64,000 nt of DNA from Pseudomonas capeferrum (GTDB lineage Bacteria > Pseudomonadota > Gammaproteobacteria > Pseudomonadales > Pseudomonadaceae), in the NCBI RefSeq assembly GCF_000731675.1, contig NZ_JMIT01000001.1, positions 2,712 through 66,711 on the forward strand, written 5' to 3'. The position numbers and the translations under genes are program-made. The notes beneath the pieces are model-generated. The model saw only the letters and a program-made list of their open reading frames with translations. It was not told the DNA's origin and made no database searches. Positions 43,127 through 53,620 of this stretch are shown here, in pieces; the stretch's first letter is position 1; each line of letters starts with the position of its first letter.

Positions 43127-44628
43127 CTAAACAGACGATCCCTGCAGCGCCTCCCTGCACCCTGTTTCTGTTCGGCGCCAATGGCGACCTGGTCAAGCGC
43201 CTGCTGATGCCGGCGCTGTACAACCTCAGCCGTGACGGGTTGCTGGACCGCAACCTGCGCATCGTTGGCGTCGATCACAATGCCGCCACCGCCGAGGCGT
43301 TCGCCGAGCGCCTGCACGCCTTCATGCTGGAGCGTGACAAGGGCGGCGAGGGCAGCGCCAAGTGCCTGGACGAAAAACGGTGGGCGCGGCTGGCCAAACG
43401 GCTGGACTACCAGACCGGCGACTTTCTTGATCCGGCCACGTACCAGGCGATTGCCAAGCGCATCGAAGCGACCCGTCATGGCAACGCGATCTTCTACCTG
43501 GCCACCTCGCCACGTTTCTTCCCCGAAGTGGCCCTGCGCCTGGGCCAGGCCGGCCTGCTCGACGAGTCGGCCGGTGGCTTTCGTCGCGTCGTGGTGGAGA
43601 AACCCTTTGGCACTGACCTTGCCAGCGCCGAGGCACTCAACGCCTGTTTGCTGAAGGTGATGGGCGAGCGGCAGATCTACCGCATCGACCATTACCTGGG
43701 TAAAGAGACGGTGCAGAACATTCTGGTCAGCCGCTTCTCCAACGGGCTGTTCGAGTCGTTCTGGAACAACCACTACATCGACCATGTGCAGATCACCGCC
43801 GCCGAGACCGTCGGCGTCGAAACCCGCGGTGCGTTCTATGACAACACCGGGGCCCTGCGCGACATGGTCCCCAATCACCTGTTCCAGTTGCTGGCGATGG
43901 TCGCCATGGAGCCTCCGGCCGCCTTTGGCGCCGATGCCGTGCGCGGCGAAAAGGCCAAGGTGGTCGGCGCCATTCGCCCGTGGTCGGCGAAGATGGCGCT
44001 GAAAAACTCGGTGCGAGGCCAGTACACGGCGGGCAAGCTGGGGCGCAAGCGCTTGCCCGGCTATCGCCAGGAAGCCAATGTCGGCGAAGACAGCCAGACC
44101 GAGACCTACGTGGCACTCAAGGTGATGATCGACAACTGGCGCTGGGCCGGCGTGCCGTTCTACCTGCGTACCGGCAAGCGCATGAGCGTGCGCGACACCG
44201 AGATCGCCATCTGCTTCAAGCCCGCGCCCTATGCGCAGTTCCGCGAGTCGGAGCTGGAGCGGCCCAAGCCCAACTACCTGAAGATCCAGATCCAGCCCAA
44301 TGAGGGCATGTGGTTCGACCTGCAGGCCAAGCGCCCGGGGCCTGAGCTGGTGATGGAGAACGTCGAGCTGGGCTTTGCCTACAAGGACTTCTTCAAGATG
44401 ACCCCGGCGACGGGCTACGAAACCTTGATCTACGACTGCCTGACCGGTGACCAGACGCTGTTCCAGCGGGCCGACAACATCGAGAACGGCTGGCGCGCGG
44501 TGCAGCCCTTTCTCGATGCCTGGGCCAAGGATGGCGAAGTGCACGAATACCCGGCAGGTGAAGATGGGCCAGAGGCTGGCAATGAACTGCTGACCCGTGA
44601 CAGGCGGGAATGGCACCGTTTGGGGTGA
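43123..44628 (+). CDS. zwf: Glucose-6-phosphate 1-dehydrogenase
   Basis: Oxidises glucose-6-phosphate to 6-phosphogluconolactone, feeding the Entner-Doudoroff and pentose-phosphate routes. The 501-residue protein has the N-terminal coenzyme motif [12 protein letters not shown] and the active-site signature [13 protein letters not shown] at about residues 187-199, plus [12 protein letters not shown]. putida carries several zwf paralogues; pairing with a short gnd and a GH15 gene matches the copy I remember as zwfB, but the paralogue call is inference. No 6-phosphogluconolactonase gene adjoins it. Confidence 0.94.
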
Positions 44629-44654
44629 CCTGATCAAGTTGGGTTGCCAGTGCC

Positions 44655-44732
44655 GGCCTCTTCGCGGGGCAAGCCCGCTCCCACTGGTGCGGTGTTGTAC
44701 CTGTGGGAGCGGGCTTGCCCCGCGAAGAGGCC
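44655..44732. repeat. REP pair after zwf
   Basis: GGCCTCTTCGCGGGGCAAGC at the left and its exact complement at the right flank a short spacer. It separates zwf from the GH15 gene and may end the gnd-zwf transcript. Confidence 0.88.
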
Positions 44733-44771
44733 GACCCAGGCGACCAACCGGCTCAACCGAAAGGAGACTCA

Positions 44772-46568
44772 ATGCCCGCCCACATCGAAGACTACGCCTT
44801 GCTCGGCAATTGCCGCAGCGCCGCCCTGGTCAGCCGCGATGGCTCCATTGACTGGCTGTGCCTGCCCGGCTTCGATGCCCCCGCCGTGTTTGCAGCCCTG
44901 CTGGGCAATGAAGAAAACGGCCGCTGGCGCCTGGCCCCTTGCGACCCGGTCGAGCACACCAGCCGGCAATACCTGGAGGACACCCTGGTGCTTGAAACCA
45001 CCTGGGTCACCGCCTCTGGTCGGGCGCGCGTGCTCGACCTGATGCCCCTGGGCGAGGTCAACTCGGTCGTGCGCATCGTCGAAGGCCTGGCCGGCGAAAC
45101 CAGCTTCGAGATGGACCTGGTGCTGCGTTTCGACTACGGGCGCAGCGTGCCTTGGGTAGAAAAGCTCGACCCCCTGACCCTCAGCGCCGTAGCCGGCCCT
45201 GACCGCCTGATCCTGTGCAGCACGGTCCCCTCGCACGCACGTGACCACCACACTGTCGCACGCTTTCGTGTCGGTGCCGGCCAACGTCAGGTGTTCAGCA
45301 TGCGCCACCAACCCTCGCACCTGCCTGTGCAGCCCGATTGCGATGTCGAGGCGGCGCTGGCGCAAACCATCAACCAATGGCAGGCCTTTGCCGCCCGCTG
45401 CCCGGAGGTCGGTCCCTACACCGCCCTGGTGCGGCGCTCGCTGCTCACGCTTAAGGCCATGACCTACGCGCCCACCGGCGGCATCGTCGCCGCTGTCACC
45501 ACCTCGCTGCCCGAGCGCATAGGTGGCGAACGCAACTGGGACTACCGCTTCTGCTGGCTGCGCGACGCCACCATGACCCTGCTGGCGTTCATGAACCTGG
45601 GCTACTTCGACGAAGCCCAGGCCTGGCGCGAATGGCTGTTGCGTTCGGTGGCCGGCAACCCCGAACAGATGCAGATCATGTACGGCCTGGCTGGCGAGCG
45701 TGACCTGCAGGAGTACACCCTGCCATGGTTGGCCGGTTACGAGCACTCGCAGCCGGTGCGGGTGGGCAACGCGGCGGCCGGGCAGGTGCAATTGGATATC
45801 TACGGCGAGCTGGCCGATGCCATGACCCAGGCGATCAAAGGCGGTTTGCCCCGCCACCCACGCAGCGCCGCGATTGCCCGCTTGATCCTGCCGTATGTGG
45901 AGCGCATCTGGCGAGACCCGGACGAAGGTATCTGGGAAGTTCGCGGTGGCAGGCAGCATTTCGTGCATTCCAAGGTCATGGCCTGGGTGGCGTTCGACCG
46001 CGCGGCGGGGTTGGCCGAAACCACCGAAGAGGATCGCGAGCGCGGGCGGCATTACCGCCAGGTGGCAGACGAGATTCGCCGTGAGGTGTGCGAGCGCGGG
46101 CTGGATCCGAGCGGGGCGTTTTTTGTCCAGGCCTACGGCGCCAACGAAATGGACGCCAGCCTGTTGCAGATCGCATTGACCGGCTTTCTGCCGGCGGAAG
46201 ACCCACGGTTTTTGCGTACGCTGGCAGAAATCGAAAAGCGGCTGCTGAAAAATGGCCTGTTGTTGCGCTACGACACCGACAGCTGCAGCGACGGCCTGAC
46301 CCCTGGGGAGGGCACCTTCCTGGTGTGTTCGTTCTGGCTGGCCGATGTCTATGTCCTGTTAGGCCGGCAAGCCCAGGCACAGGCCCTGTACGAACGCTTG
46401 AGCGGCCTGTGCAACGACTTGGGGTTGCTGGCGGAGCAGTACGACCCGGCAGGCAAGCGAATGCTGGGCAACTTCCCCCAAGCGTTCAGCCATATCGGCA
46501 TCATCAACACGGCGCTGAACCTGCACCGCGCGCAGTGCCCGGTGCGCGATCGGGCGCGTTGTGGTTAG
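44772..46568 (+). CDS. Glycoside hydrolase family 15 protein (glucoamylase/trehalase-like)
   Basis: A 598-residue cytoplasmic protein. The N-terminal beta-sandwich opens with IEDYALLGNCRSAALVSRDG followed by SIDWLCLPGFD, a hallmark of bacterial GH15 enzymes. The (alpha/alpha)6 barrel carries ERNWDYRFCWLRDATMTL, which contains a substrate-binding WLRDA motif. The C-terminal catalytic region includes EGTFLVCSFWLADVY, with the general base Glu. GGAGACTCA precedes the chosen ATG. Substrates of relatives include alpha-glucan ends, isomaltose and trehalose. Given the nearby glucan operons, hydrolysis of glucan or trehalose to glucose for the adjacent zwf route is plausible but not shown. Confidence 0.87.
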   Translation: MPAHIEDYALLGNCRSAALVSRDGSIDWLCLPGFDAPAVFAALLGNEENGRWRLAPCDPVEHTSRQYLEDTLVLETTWVTASGRARVLDLMPLGEVNSVVRIVEGLAGETSFEMDLVLRFDYGRSVPWVEKLDPLTLSAVAGPDRLILCSTVPSHARDHHTVARFRVGAGQRQVFSMRHQPSHLPVQPDCDVEAALAQTINQWQAFAARCPEVGPYTALVRRSLLTLKAMTYAPTGGIVAAVTTSLPERIGGERNWDYRFCWLRDATMTLLAFMNLGYFDEAQAWREWLLRSVAGNPEQMQIMYGLAGERDLQEYTLPWLAGYEHSQPVRVGNAAAGQVQLDIYGELADAMTQAIKGGLPRHPRSAAIARLILPYVERIWRDPDEGIWEVRGGRQHFVHSKVMAWVAFDRAAGLAETTEEDRERGRHYRQVADEIRREVCERGLDPSGAFFVQAYGANEMDASLLQIALTGFLPAEDPRFLRTLAEIEKRLLKNGLLLRYDTDSCSDGLTPGEGTFLVCSFWLADVYVLLGRQAQAQALYERLSGLCNDLGLLAEQYDPAGKRMLGNFPQAFSHIGIINTALNLHRAQCPVRDRARCG

Positions 46569-46605
46569 CGTGCCCATTGTGGAGGATTTCAGGTCTTAAT
46601 AAATG

Positions 46606-46624
46606 TGTGACGCATCGAGTCACA
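46606..46624. promoter_or_regulatory. higBA operator 1
   Basis: TGTGA-N9-TCACA palindrome upstream of the toxin gene, matching operator 2 at 46642-46660 with a 36-bp centre-to-centre distance. It is a likely HigA binding site. Confidence 0.65.
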
Positions 46625-46641
46625 TATGTTACTTTGCTGTG

Positions 46642-46660
46642 TGTGAAGCGTGGGGTCACA
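46642..46660. promoter_or_regulatory. higBA operator 2
   Basis: A second TGTGA-N9-TCACA palindrome, 38 bp before the higB start. The N9 spacing differs from the N6 of CRP/Vfr sites, which argues for the local antitoxin as binder. Confidence 0.65.
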
Positions 46661-46697
46661 CTTAGCCCGTCTCCCAAATGGACACGGCGAGCTACCC

Positions 46698-46976
46698 ATG
46701 ATCATCAGTTTTCGGCACAAGGGATTACGAATCCTTCATGAAACGGGCAATACCCGAGGGGTCCAGGCCGCTCACATACAGCGTTTGAAGCGTCAGTTGC
46801 AATTTCTCGATCGCGCCATGACGGCACAAGACGTGAGCCTTCCAGGATGGCACTTGCACTCGCTCAAGGGTGACTTGTCAGGCTTCTGGTCAATCAGCGT
46901 CTCTGGTAACTGGCGACTGACTTTTCGTTTTACAGGTTCGGATGTCGAGCTGGTTGATTACCTTGATTATCACTGA
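46698..46976 (+). CDS. higB: HigB-type toxin (RelE/ParE superfamily)
   Basis: A 92-residue protein of the HigB/plasmid-maintenance killer family, ribosome-dependent mRNA interferases. It shows the typical order: IISFRHKGLRILHETG at the N-terminus, HIQRLKRQLQFLDRA, LPGWHLHSLKGDLSGFWSI, and the C-terminal SGNWRLTFRFTGSDVELVDY with a conserved NWR(L)TF segment. Toxin precedes antitoxin, the order characteristic of higBA. Two operators lie upstream. The ribosome-binding site is weak, as often in toxin genes. It is followed 15 nt later by the antitoxin gene. Confidence 0.9.
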   Translation: MIISFRHKGLRILHETGNTRGVQAAHIQRLKRQLQFLDRAMTAQDVSLPGWHLHSLKGDLSGFWSISVSGNWRLTFRFTGSDVELVDYLDYH

Positions 46977-46991
46977 ACAGGAGGGCTGACC

Positions 46992-47279
46992 ATGCCTTTG
47001 CACAATCCGCCACACCCCGGCGAAAGCTTGCGTGAGGATGTTCTGCCGGCGCTAGGCCTGACGGTGAAAGCCTTTGCGTCGCACCTTGGGTTCTCGCGTG
47101 AAGCGCTTTCGCGGGTGTTGCATGGCCGTGCGGCAATGTCGCCAGACCTGGCATTACGCCTGGAGATGGCGGGTATCAGTACGGCCAGGCTGTGGTTGGC
47201 CATCCAGGCCGATTACGACATCTGGCAGGCGCGGCACCGCCAGCAGCCTGTGATCACGCGGTTGTTCCAGGCTGCCTGA
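46992..47279 (+). CDS. higA: HigA-type antitoxin
   Basis: A 95-residue antitoxin with an XRE helix-turn-helix: LTVKAFASHLGFSREALSRV at about residues 23-42, preceded by the HigA hallmark NPPHPGESLREDVLPALG. The C-terminal part (LALRLEMAGISTARLWLAIQ then ADYDIWQARHR) forms helices that contact the toxin in this family. It is expected to neutralise HigB and repress the pair through the two TGTGA-N9-TCACA operators. The unit resembles the GraTA/HigBA class known in P. putida. No antibiotic-resistance or mobile element adjoins it. Confidence 0.9.
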   Translation: MPLHNPPHPGESLREDVLPALGLTVKAFASHLGFSREALSRVLHGRAAMSPDLALRLEMAGISTARLWLAIQADYDIWQARHRQQPVITRLFQAA

Positions 47280-47340
47280 TTCGATTGAGCGAAACGACCG
47301 GAGTAGACTAGGGCAATTACCTCTCGGCAAGGAGCACGCA

Positions 47341-47696
47341 TGAGCGTTCGTGGCCACGATCGGCAGATCGACAACATCGAATTCAATGTCAGCGATATCG
47401 CACGGAGCAAGGCCTTTTATGGCAGCATCTTCGGCTGGCGCTTCACCGATTACGGCCCTGCCTACACTGAATTCAGCGATGGTCGGCTGACGGGTGGCTT
47501 TACTACAGGCGAGCCGGTACGCCCGGGTGGCCCGCTGGTCATCCTGTACGCCGACGACCTCGACGCCACGCAGCAGCGGGTCGAGGCCGCCGGTGCGCAG
47601 ATCAGCCGTGCCACGTTCTCGTTCCCCGGCGGGCGAAGGTTCCACTTCGTCGACCCGGACGGCTATGAACTGGCGGTGTGGACGGCCCAAGCTTGA
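47341..47696 (+). CDS. VOC-family protein (glyoxalase/bleomycin-resistance fold)
   Basis: A 118-residue single-unit vicinal-oxygen-chelate protein. It opens with DRQIDNIEFNVSDIARSKAF, then YGSIFGWRFTDYGP, a middle strand GGPLVILYADDLDATQQRV, and ends FPGGRRFHFVDPDGYELAVW, where the His and terminal Glu positions are possible metal ligands. Such proteins may act as lyases, isomerases or sequestering proteins; the substrate cannot be told. AAGGAG precedes the ATG. Its stop overlaps the ATG of the TetR gene by one base (TGATG), so the two are coupled. Confidence 0.85.
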
Positions 47697-48316
47697 TGGC
47701 CAACCACAAGATCGAGATCCGCCGGCGCAACATCGAGAAGATTCTCCAGGCTGCAGAAAAGGTGTTCGCCGAGAAAGGCTATGGTGCCACCTCGATGGGC
47801 GATATCGCCGAGCAGGCCGAGTTGCCGCGCTCCAACCTTCATTACTACTTCAGCACCAAGGACGACCTGTTCCGCGCCGTGCTGCAGGACCTGCTGGATG
47901 TGTGGAAGCAGGATGCGCTGTGTTTCGAGAACTTCGATGACCCACGTGTGGTGCTCACCAGCTACATCCGCGCCAAGATGGGCCATTCGCGTTCACGCTC
48001 GTTGGGCTCGAAAATCTGGGCTGAAGAAATGCTGCACGGCGCGCCCGTGCTGGGCGTGAGCCTGGACGAAAGCCTGGTGCCCTGGGCGAAGCTGAAGGAG
48101 ACCAAGATTCGCCGTTGGGTGGAAGACGGGCGCATCCTGCCGGTAGAGCCGTCTGCGCTGTTGTACATGATCTGGGCATCGACCCAGCACTATGCCGACT
48201 TTGGCTATCAAGTGGCGTTGCTCAATGGCGGCGAGCCCTTGTCGGATATGGCATTCGAAAACGCGGTGCAGACGGTGACCAGTGTCATCCTGCGTGGCAT
48301 TGGCCTGGAGCCTTGA
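47696..48316 (+). CDS. TetR-family regulator, RutR-like
   Basis: A 206-residue repressor. The N-terminal helix-turn-helix covers about residues 12-58 (ILQAAEKVFAEKGYGATSMG, then LPRSNLHYYFSTKDDLFRAV). The C-terminal ligand domain closely resembles E. coli RutR, including the segment MIWASTQHYADFGYQVALL near residues 160-180. RutR senses uracil or thymine; the next genes encode pyrimidine degradation, which supports the same role here. The start overlaps the VOC stop. A candidate half-matching RutR-like site (TTGGTCAA at 53253-53260) lies in the hydA/NCS1 promoter region. Confidence 0.85.
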   Translation: MANHKIEIRRRNIEKILQAAEKVFAEKGYGATSMGDIAEQAELPRSNLHYYFSTKDDLFRAVLQDLLDVWKQDALCFENFDDPRVVLTSYIRAKMGHSRSRSLGSKIWAEEMLHGAPVLGVSLDESLVPWAKLKETKIRRWVEDGRILPVEPSALLYMIWASTQHYADFGYQVALLNGGEPLSDMAFENAVQTVTSVILRGIGLEP

Positions 48317-48318
48317 AC

Positions 48319-48714
48319 ATGACGTTGAGTGAACGTGCGGTACGCAGCATCCACGATGTACATGATCTGATCCATGCAGTATTCACCCGACCCGCTGCGC
48401 GAACCGAGGCGCTTCGCAGCGAGTTGATGGCGGTGTTTGCCGACAACTTCAGTATGGTCACCACGGCGGGCGCGATCGTTGATCGGCAGCAGGTGGGGCA
48501 GTTGTTCGAGCGGGGGGCCGGGGCTCGGCCAGGGCTGGAAATCGAGGTCAGTGACGTGCAGGTAGTGTGGCAGGCGGGGGCGAGTGTGGCGGTGCGCTAC
48601 AAGGAGACGCACCGGTTGCAGGGGCAGGAGACTGCGCGGTATTCGTTGGCCATTGTGGAGTGTGACGAGCAGCGGGTGGTGTGGGTGTACCTGCATGAGA
48701 CAGCGGTGGCTTGA
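48319..48714 (+). CDS. SnoaL/NTF2-like small protein
   Basis: A 131-residue protein with an NTF2-like layout: helix SIHDVHDLIHAVFTRPAART, then ELMAVFADNFSMVTTAGAIV, and C-terminal beta strands VSDVQVVWQAGASVAVRYKE and YSLAIVECDEQRVVWVYLHE. Members of this fold are small hydrolases, isomerases or ligand binders; no catalytic pattern is clear. The ATG follows the TetR stop by 2 nt, placing it in the VOC-TetR-SnoaL operon. Its relation to pyrimidine degradation is only by position. Confidence 0.65.
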   Translation: MTLSERAVRSIHDVHDLIHAVFTRPAARTEALRSELMAVFADNFSMVTTAGAIVDRQQVGQLFERGAGARPGLEIEVSDVQVVWQAGASVAVRYKETHRLQGQETARYSLAIVECDEQRVVWVYLHETAVA

Positions 48715-48738
48715 CCAGAGATGGGGCCGCTTCACAGC

Positions 48739-48809
48739 CTTTCGCGGGGCAAGCCCGCTCCCACAGGATTTCTGCCTGCCTGAAAAAGCACACAACGCCT
48801 GTGGGAGCT
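48739..48809. repeat. Degenerate REP pair
   Basis: TTTCGCGGGGCAAGCCCGCT with CCCACAGG is followed ~30 nt later by the partial complement CCTGTGGGAGC. It lies between convergent genes. Confidence 0.75.
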
Positions 48810-48815
48810 TCAGCC

Positions 48816-50090
48816 TCAGCTCGCCTCGCGATAGGGGTTACGCGGGTCTTGTGTCCAGTTCAGGTAAGGCTTGCCGGTATCCTGCGCCACCATGTCGATG
48901 CAGTTTTCCACCGGGCAGGTGATCTGGCACAGGTTACAGCCCACGCATTCCTCCTCGATCACGCTGTAGATGTGGGTGCCATCAGCCTTGGCCGTGCTGG
49001 CAATGGCCTGGTGCGACGTATCTTCGCAGGCGATGTGGCAGCGCCCGCAACCGATGCAGGCGTCCTGGTCGATGTGTGCCACTGACTTGTAGTTGATGTC
49101 CAGGTACTTCCAGTCGGTGGTATGCCCCACGGCCTGGCCTCTGAACGCCTCCAGGTTGCGGTGCCCATGCTGGTCCATCCAGCGGGCCAGGCCGTCTTTC
49201 ATGTCTTCGACGATACGGAACCCATGCAGCATCGCGGCCGTGCACACCTGCACGGCGCCGCTGCCCAGGGCGATGAACTCGGCAGCGTCACGCCAGTTGC
49301 CGATACCGCCGATGCCGCAAATCGGCAAGCCACGTGTCTCGGGGTCGCGGGCAATCTCCGCGACCATGTTCAGGGCGATCGGTTTGACCGCCGAACCGCA
49401 GTAACCGCCATGGGTGCTCTGGTCGCCGACGATGGGGTGGGCCACCATGCGGTCCAGGTCAACGCTGGTGATCGAGTTGATGGTGTTGATCAACGACACC
49501 GCATCCGCCCCGCCGCGGTGCGCGGCGCGGGCCGACTGGCGAATGTCGGTGATGTTCGGCGTGAGCTTGACGATCACCGGCAGGGCGCAATAAGTCTTGC
49601 ACCAGCGGGTGACCATCTCCACATACTCCGGCACCTGGCCGACCGCCGCGCCCATGCCACGTTCAGGCATGCCGTGGGGGCAGCCGAAGTTCAGTTCGAT
49701 GCCATCGGCGCCCGTGGCCTCCACCAGGGGCAGGATGAACTTCCACGATTGTTCCTCGCACGGCACCATCAGCGACACGATCAACGCGCGGTCGGGCCAG
49801 TCCTTCTTCACCTGGGTGATCTCACGCAGGTTGATCTCCAGCGAGCGGTCGGTGATCAGCTCGATGTTGTTGATACCCTGCACCTGGCGGTTGGCGCCGT
49901 AGTGCGCTGAGTAGCGCGACGACACGTTGACCGCCGCCGGGTCCTCGCCCAGGGTCTTCCAGACCACGCCGCCCCAGCCGGCCTCGAACGCGCGGACCAC
50001 GTTGTAGGCCTTGTCGGTGGGTGGCGCCGATGCCAGCCAGAAAGGATTGGGCGCCTTGATACCGGCGAATTCGATAGACAAGTCGGCCAT
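48816..50090 (-). CDS. preA: NAD-dependent dihydropyrimidine dehydrogenase, PreA subunit
   Basis: Reduces uracil and thymine to dihydropyrimidines with PreT, the first step of reductive pyrimidine degradation. The 424-residue protein has a dihydroorotate-dehydrogenase-like FMN barrel (IKAPNPFWLASAPPTDKAYN, ELNFGCPHGMPERGMGAAVG, VKLTPNITDIRQSARAAHRG). Its C-terminal ferredoxin domain has two cluster motifs, CIGCGRCHIAC and CVGCNLCQITCPVENC, near residues 343-353 and 379-394. It is directly adjacent to the preT stop with no gap. The VOC-TetR-SnoaL operon converges on it. Confidence 0.94.
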   Translation of the reverse strand: MADLSIEFAGIKAPNPFWLASAPPTDKAYNVVRAFEAGWGGVVWKTLGEDPAAVNVSSRYSAHYGANRQVQGINNIELITDRSLEINLREITQVKKDWPDRALIVSLMVPCEEQSWKFILPLVEATGADGIELNFGCPHGMPERGMGAAVGQVPEYVEMVTRWCKTYCALPVIVKLTPNITDIRQSARAAHRGGADAVSLINTINSITSVDLDRMVAHPIVGDQSTHGGYCGSAVKPIALNMVAEIARDPETRGLPICGIGGIGNWRDAAEFIALGSGAVQVCTAAMLHGFRIVEDMKDGLARWMDQHGHRNLEAFRGQAVGHTTDWKYLDINYKSVAHIDQDACIGCGRCHIACEDTSHQAIASTAKADGTHIYSVIEEECVGCNLCQITCPVENCIDMVAQDTGKPYLNWTQDPRNPYREAS

Positions 50091-51458
50091 TTACGCAGCC
50101 TCCACATTGAGCATGAGTTGGGCATGGATGGCTTCAGCGGCCAGCTTGCCGTGTTGCACGGCCTGGACGGTGAGGTCCTGGCCCAGGGCGGTGCAGTCGC
50201 CCCCCGCGTAGACACCCGCAAGGCTGGTGCGCATGTGCGCATCGACGTGGATGCGTTCACCGTCGCGGGCCAGTTGCGCGGCCACGGGGTCGATGAGGCT
50301 GGCGTCGTCGAAGCGCTGGCCGATGGCCTTGAAGATCGCATCGGCGGCCAGTTCGAAGGTTTCGCCGGTGTCGCGCAGGCGCCCATCCGCCAGTGCCGTG
50401 CGGGCGAAGCGCATGCCGCGCACCTTGCCGGCGTCATCCAGCAACACGGCATCGGGGCGCGCCCAGGTGTGCAGGCGCACCTGGTTGGCCTTGGCGATGT
50501 CCTGCTCGTGGTCGGTGGCGCCCATGTCGGCGTGGCCGCGGCGGTACACCAGGTTGACGTCACGGGCGCCCAGGCGGCTCATCTGCACGGCCATGTCGAT
50601 GGCGGTGTTACCGGCGCCGATCACCAGGCAGCGGTCGGCCAGCGGCAGTTGGCTCAGGTCGTCGGCCTGGCGCAGTTCGCGGATGTATGCAGTGGCGGCG
50701 AGCACGCCGGGCGCCTCTTCATCGGCCAGGCCGAGCTGACGCACCGCATTCAGGCCAAGGCCCAGGAATACTGCATCGTACTGATCGCGCAGCTCGCCCA
50801 GGCTGAGGTTGCTACCCAGGCGTTGACCGTGGCGGATTTCGATGCCGCCAATACCCAACAGGAATTCCACCTCGCGCTGGGCGTAGTCGTCCACCAGCTT
50901 GTAGCGGGCGATGCCGTACTCGTTGAGGCCACCGGCCTTGTCGCAGGCTTCGAAGACCACTACGTCGTGCCCATGCATGGCCAGGCGGTGCGCGCAGGAC
51001 AACCCGGCCGGGCCTGCGCCGACCACGGCGATGCGCTTGCCGGTGGCCGGCGAGCGGGTGAAGGGGTGCTCGGTGAAGTGGGCGTTGTCCAAGGCATAGC
51101 GCTGCAGTTGGCCGATCAGCACCGGTGCGCATTCCTGGGCGTTGTTGCGCACGCAGGCTTGCTGGCAGAGGATTTCGGTCGGGCACACACGGGCACAGCT
51201 GCCGCCGAGGATATTCGCCGACAGAATGCGTTCGGCAGCGCCTTGCAGGTTCTCGTCACTGATGCGGTGGATGAACGAGGGGATGTCGATTTCGCTTGGG
51301 CAGGCATTGACGCAGGGGGCGTCGTAGCAATACAGGCAGCGGGCGCTTTCCACGGCGGCCTGGCGGGCGGTGAGGGGCGGGGCGAGGTCGCCGAAGCGCT
51401 CGGCCAACTGGTCGGCGCCGGCCCGGGGGCGCGGCAAGTGGTTCAGGGCATCGATCAC
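50091..51458 (-). CDS. preT: Dihydropyrimidine dehydrogenase, PreT subunit
   Basis: NAD(P)H-oxidising partner of PreA. The 455-residue protein has an N-terminal Fe-S domain with ARCLYCYDAPCVNACP and a second Cys group at GSCARVCPTEILCQQACVR. The FAD-binding motif is VVGAGPAGLSCAHRLA and the NADP-binding motif is VIGAGNTAIDMAVQM. This is the GltD/PreT layout. The start was set at a GTG (51458) with GAGAGG upstream. It is the middle gene of hydA-preT-preA. Confidence 0.93.
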   Translation of the reverse strand: MIDALNHLPRPRAGADQLAERFGDLAPPLTARQAAVESARCLYCYDAPCVNACPSEIDIPSFIHRISDENLQGAAERILSANILGGSCARVCPTEILCQQACVRNNAQECAPVLIGQLQRYALDNAHFTEHPFTRSPATGKRIAVVGAGPAGLSCAHRLAMHGHDVVVFEACDKAGGLNEYGIARYKLVDDYAQREVEFLLGIGGIEIRHGQRLGSNLSLGELRDQYDAVFLGLGLNAVRQLGLADEEAPGVLAATAYIRELRQADDLSQLPLADRCLVIGAGNTAIDMAVQMSRLGARDVNLVYRRGHADMGATDHEQDIAKANQVRLHTWARPDAVLLDDAGKVRGMRFARTALADGRLRDTGETFELAADAIFKAIGQRFDDASLIDPVAAQLARDGERIHVDAHMRTSLAGVYAGGDCTALGQDLTVQAVQHGKLAAEAIHAQLMLNVEAA

Positions 51459-51564
51459 GGTTGTTAGCCTCTCTTTTCTTTTTTGGATGTGGCAGTCAAC
51501 GGCAATACGGCGCCGCCCGGCCTCTTCAGGGCCGGTACGGCAGTGCGGGTGCTGTGGGTAAGGC

Positions 51565-53109
<1,545 letters not shown>

Positions 53110-53202
53110 TTAGATGGTGATTTAAGATTGTTCAAGAAAATAATTTATTAGCTTATAACATTCATAAATTATTGATATTAAAGGGAAAAATATACAAATC
53201 AC

Positions 53203-53230
53203 CAAAATGGTGAGGCCCTTCACCATTTTG
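53203..53230. promoter_or_regulatory. 11-bp perfect inverted repeat in the hydA/NCS1 intergenic region
   Basis: CAAAATGGTGA and TCACCATTTTG flank GGCCCT, a perfect 11-bp inverted repeat in the middle of an AT-rich 600-bp divergent intergenic region. It could be an operator for a pyrimidine regulator or a hairpin in an RNA leader. No T-tract follows on either strand, so it is not a typical terminator. The remaining bases (53005-53620) contain no credible gene. Confidence 0.55.
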
Positions 53231-53620
53231 ACGCACTTGACAAGAAGCCAAATTGGTCAAGATTTTCCATGCAAAATCAGCTGCTTGATAACCGGTTCGA
53301 AGGGCCGGCTATCCTGCTCAAAAAACCAGGCTGCACCAGATTGAAACCAAAGGCAGGGTGCAGGGGCGGCCGAAGGTGGTATGCGCAGCAGGCGAGGGGA
53401 ACACCGTACTTTCGCCAGGCGCAGATAAATGCTTTGCAGTTCAGTTGATTACCTCCGGTAGGCGGCGGCCACCCGGGACGGCGCAGGCCAACCCGGCACG
53501 CAATTTGAGTACGGCCACAACCGCCAGGCCGGACCGGAGGAGCAGTACTGGTGGTGTGTGTACTCCGGCCATCGCGTTAGCCCGATGAGCAAACAATTAG
53601 AAAAACCTGGAGAAGGCCCC

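Noticed and set aside
46606..46660. CRP/Vfr sites in the higBA promoter
   Set aside because: The half-sites look right but the spacing is 9 nt, not the 6 nt needed by CRP-family proteins.
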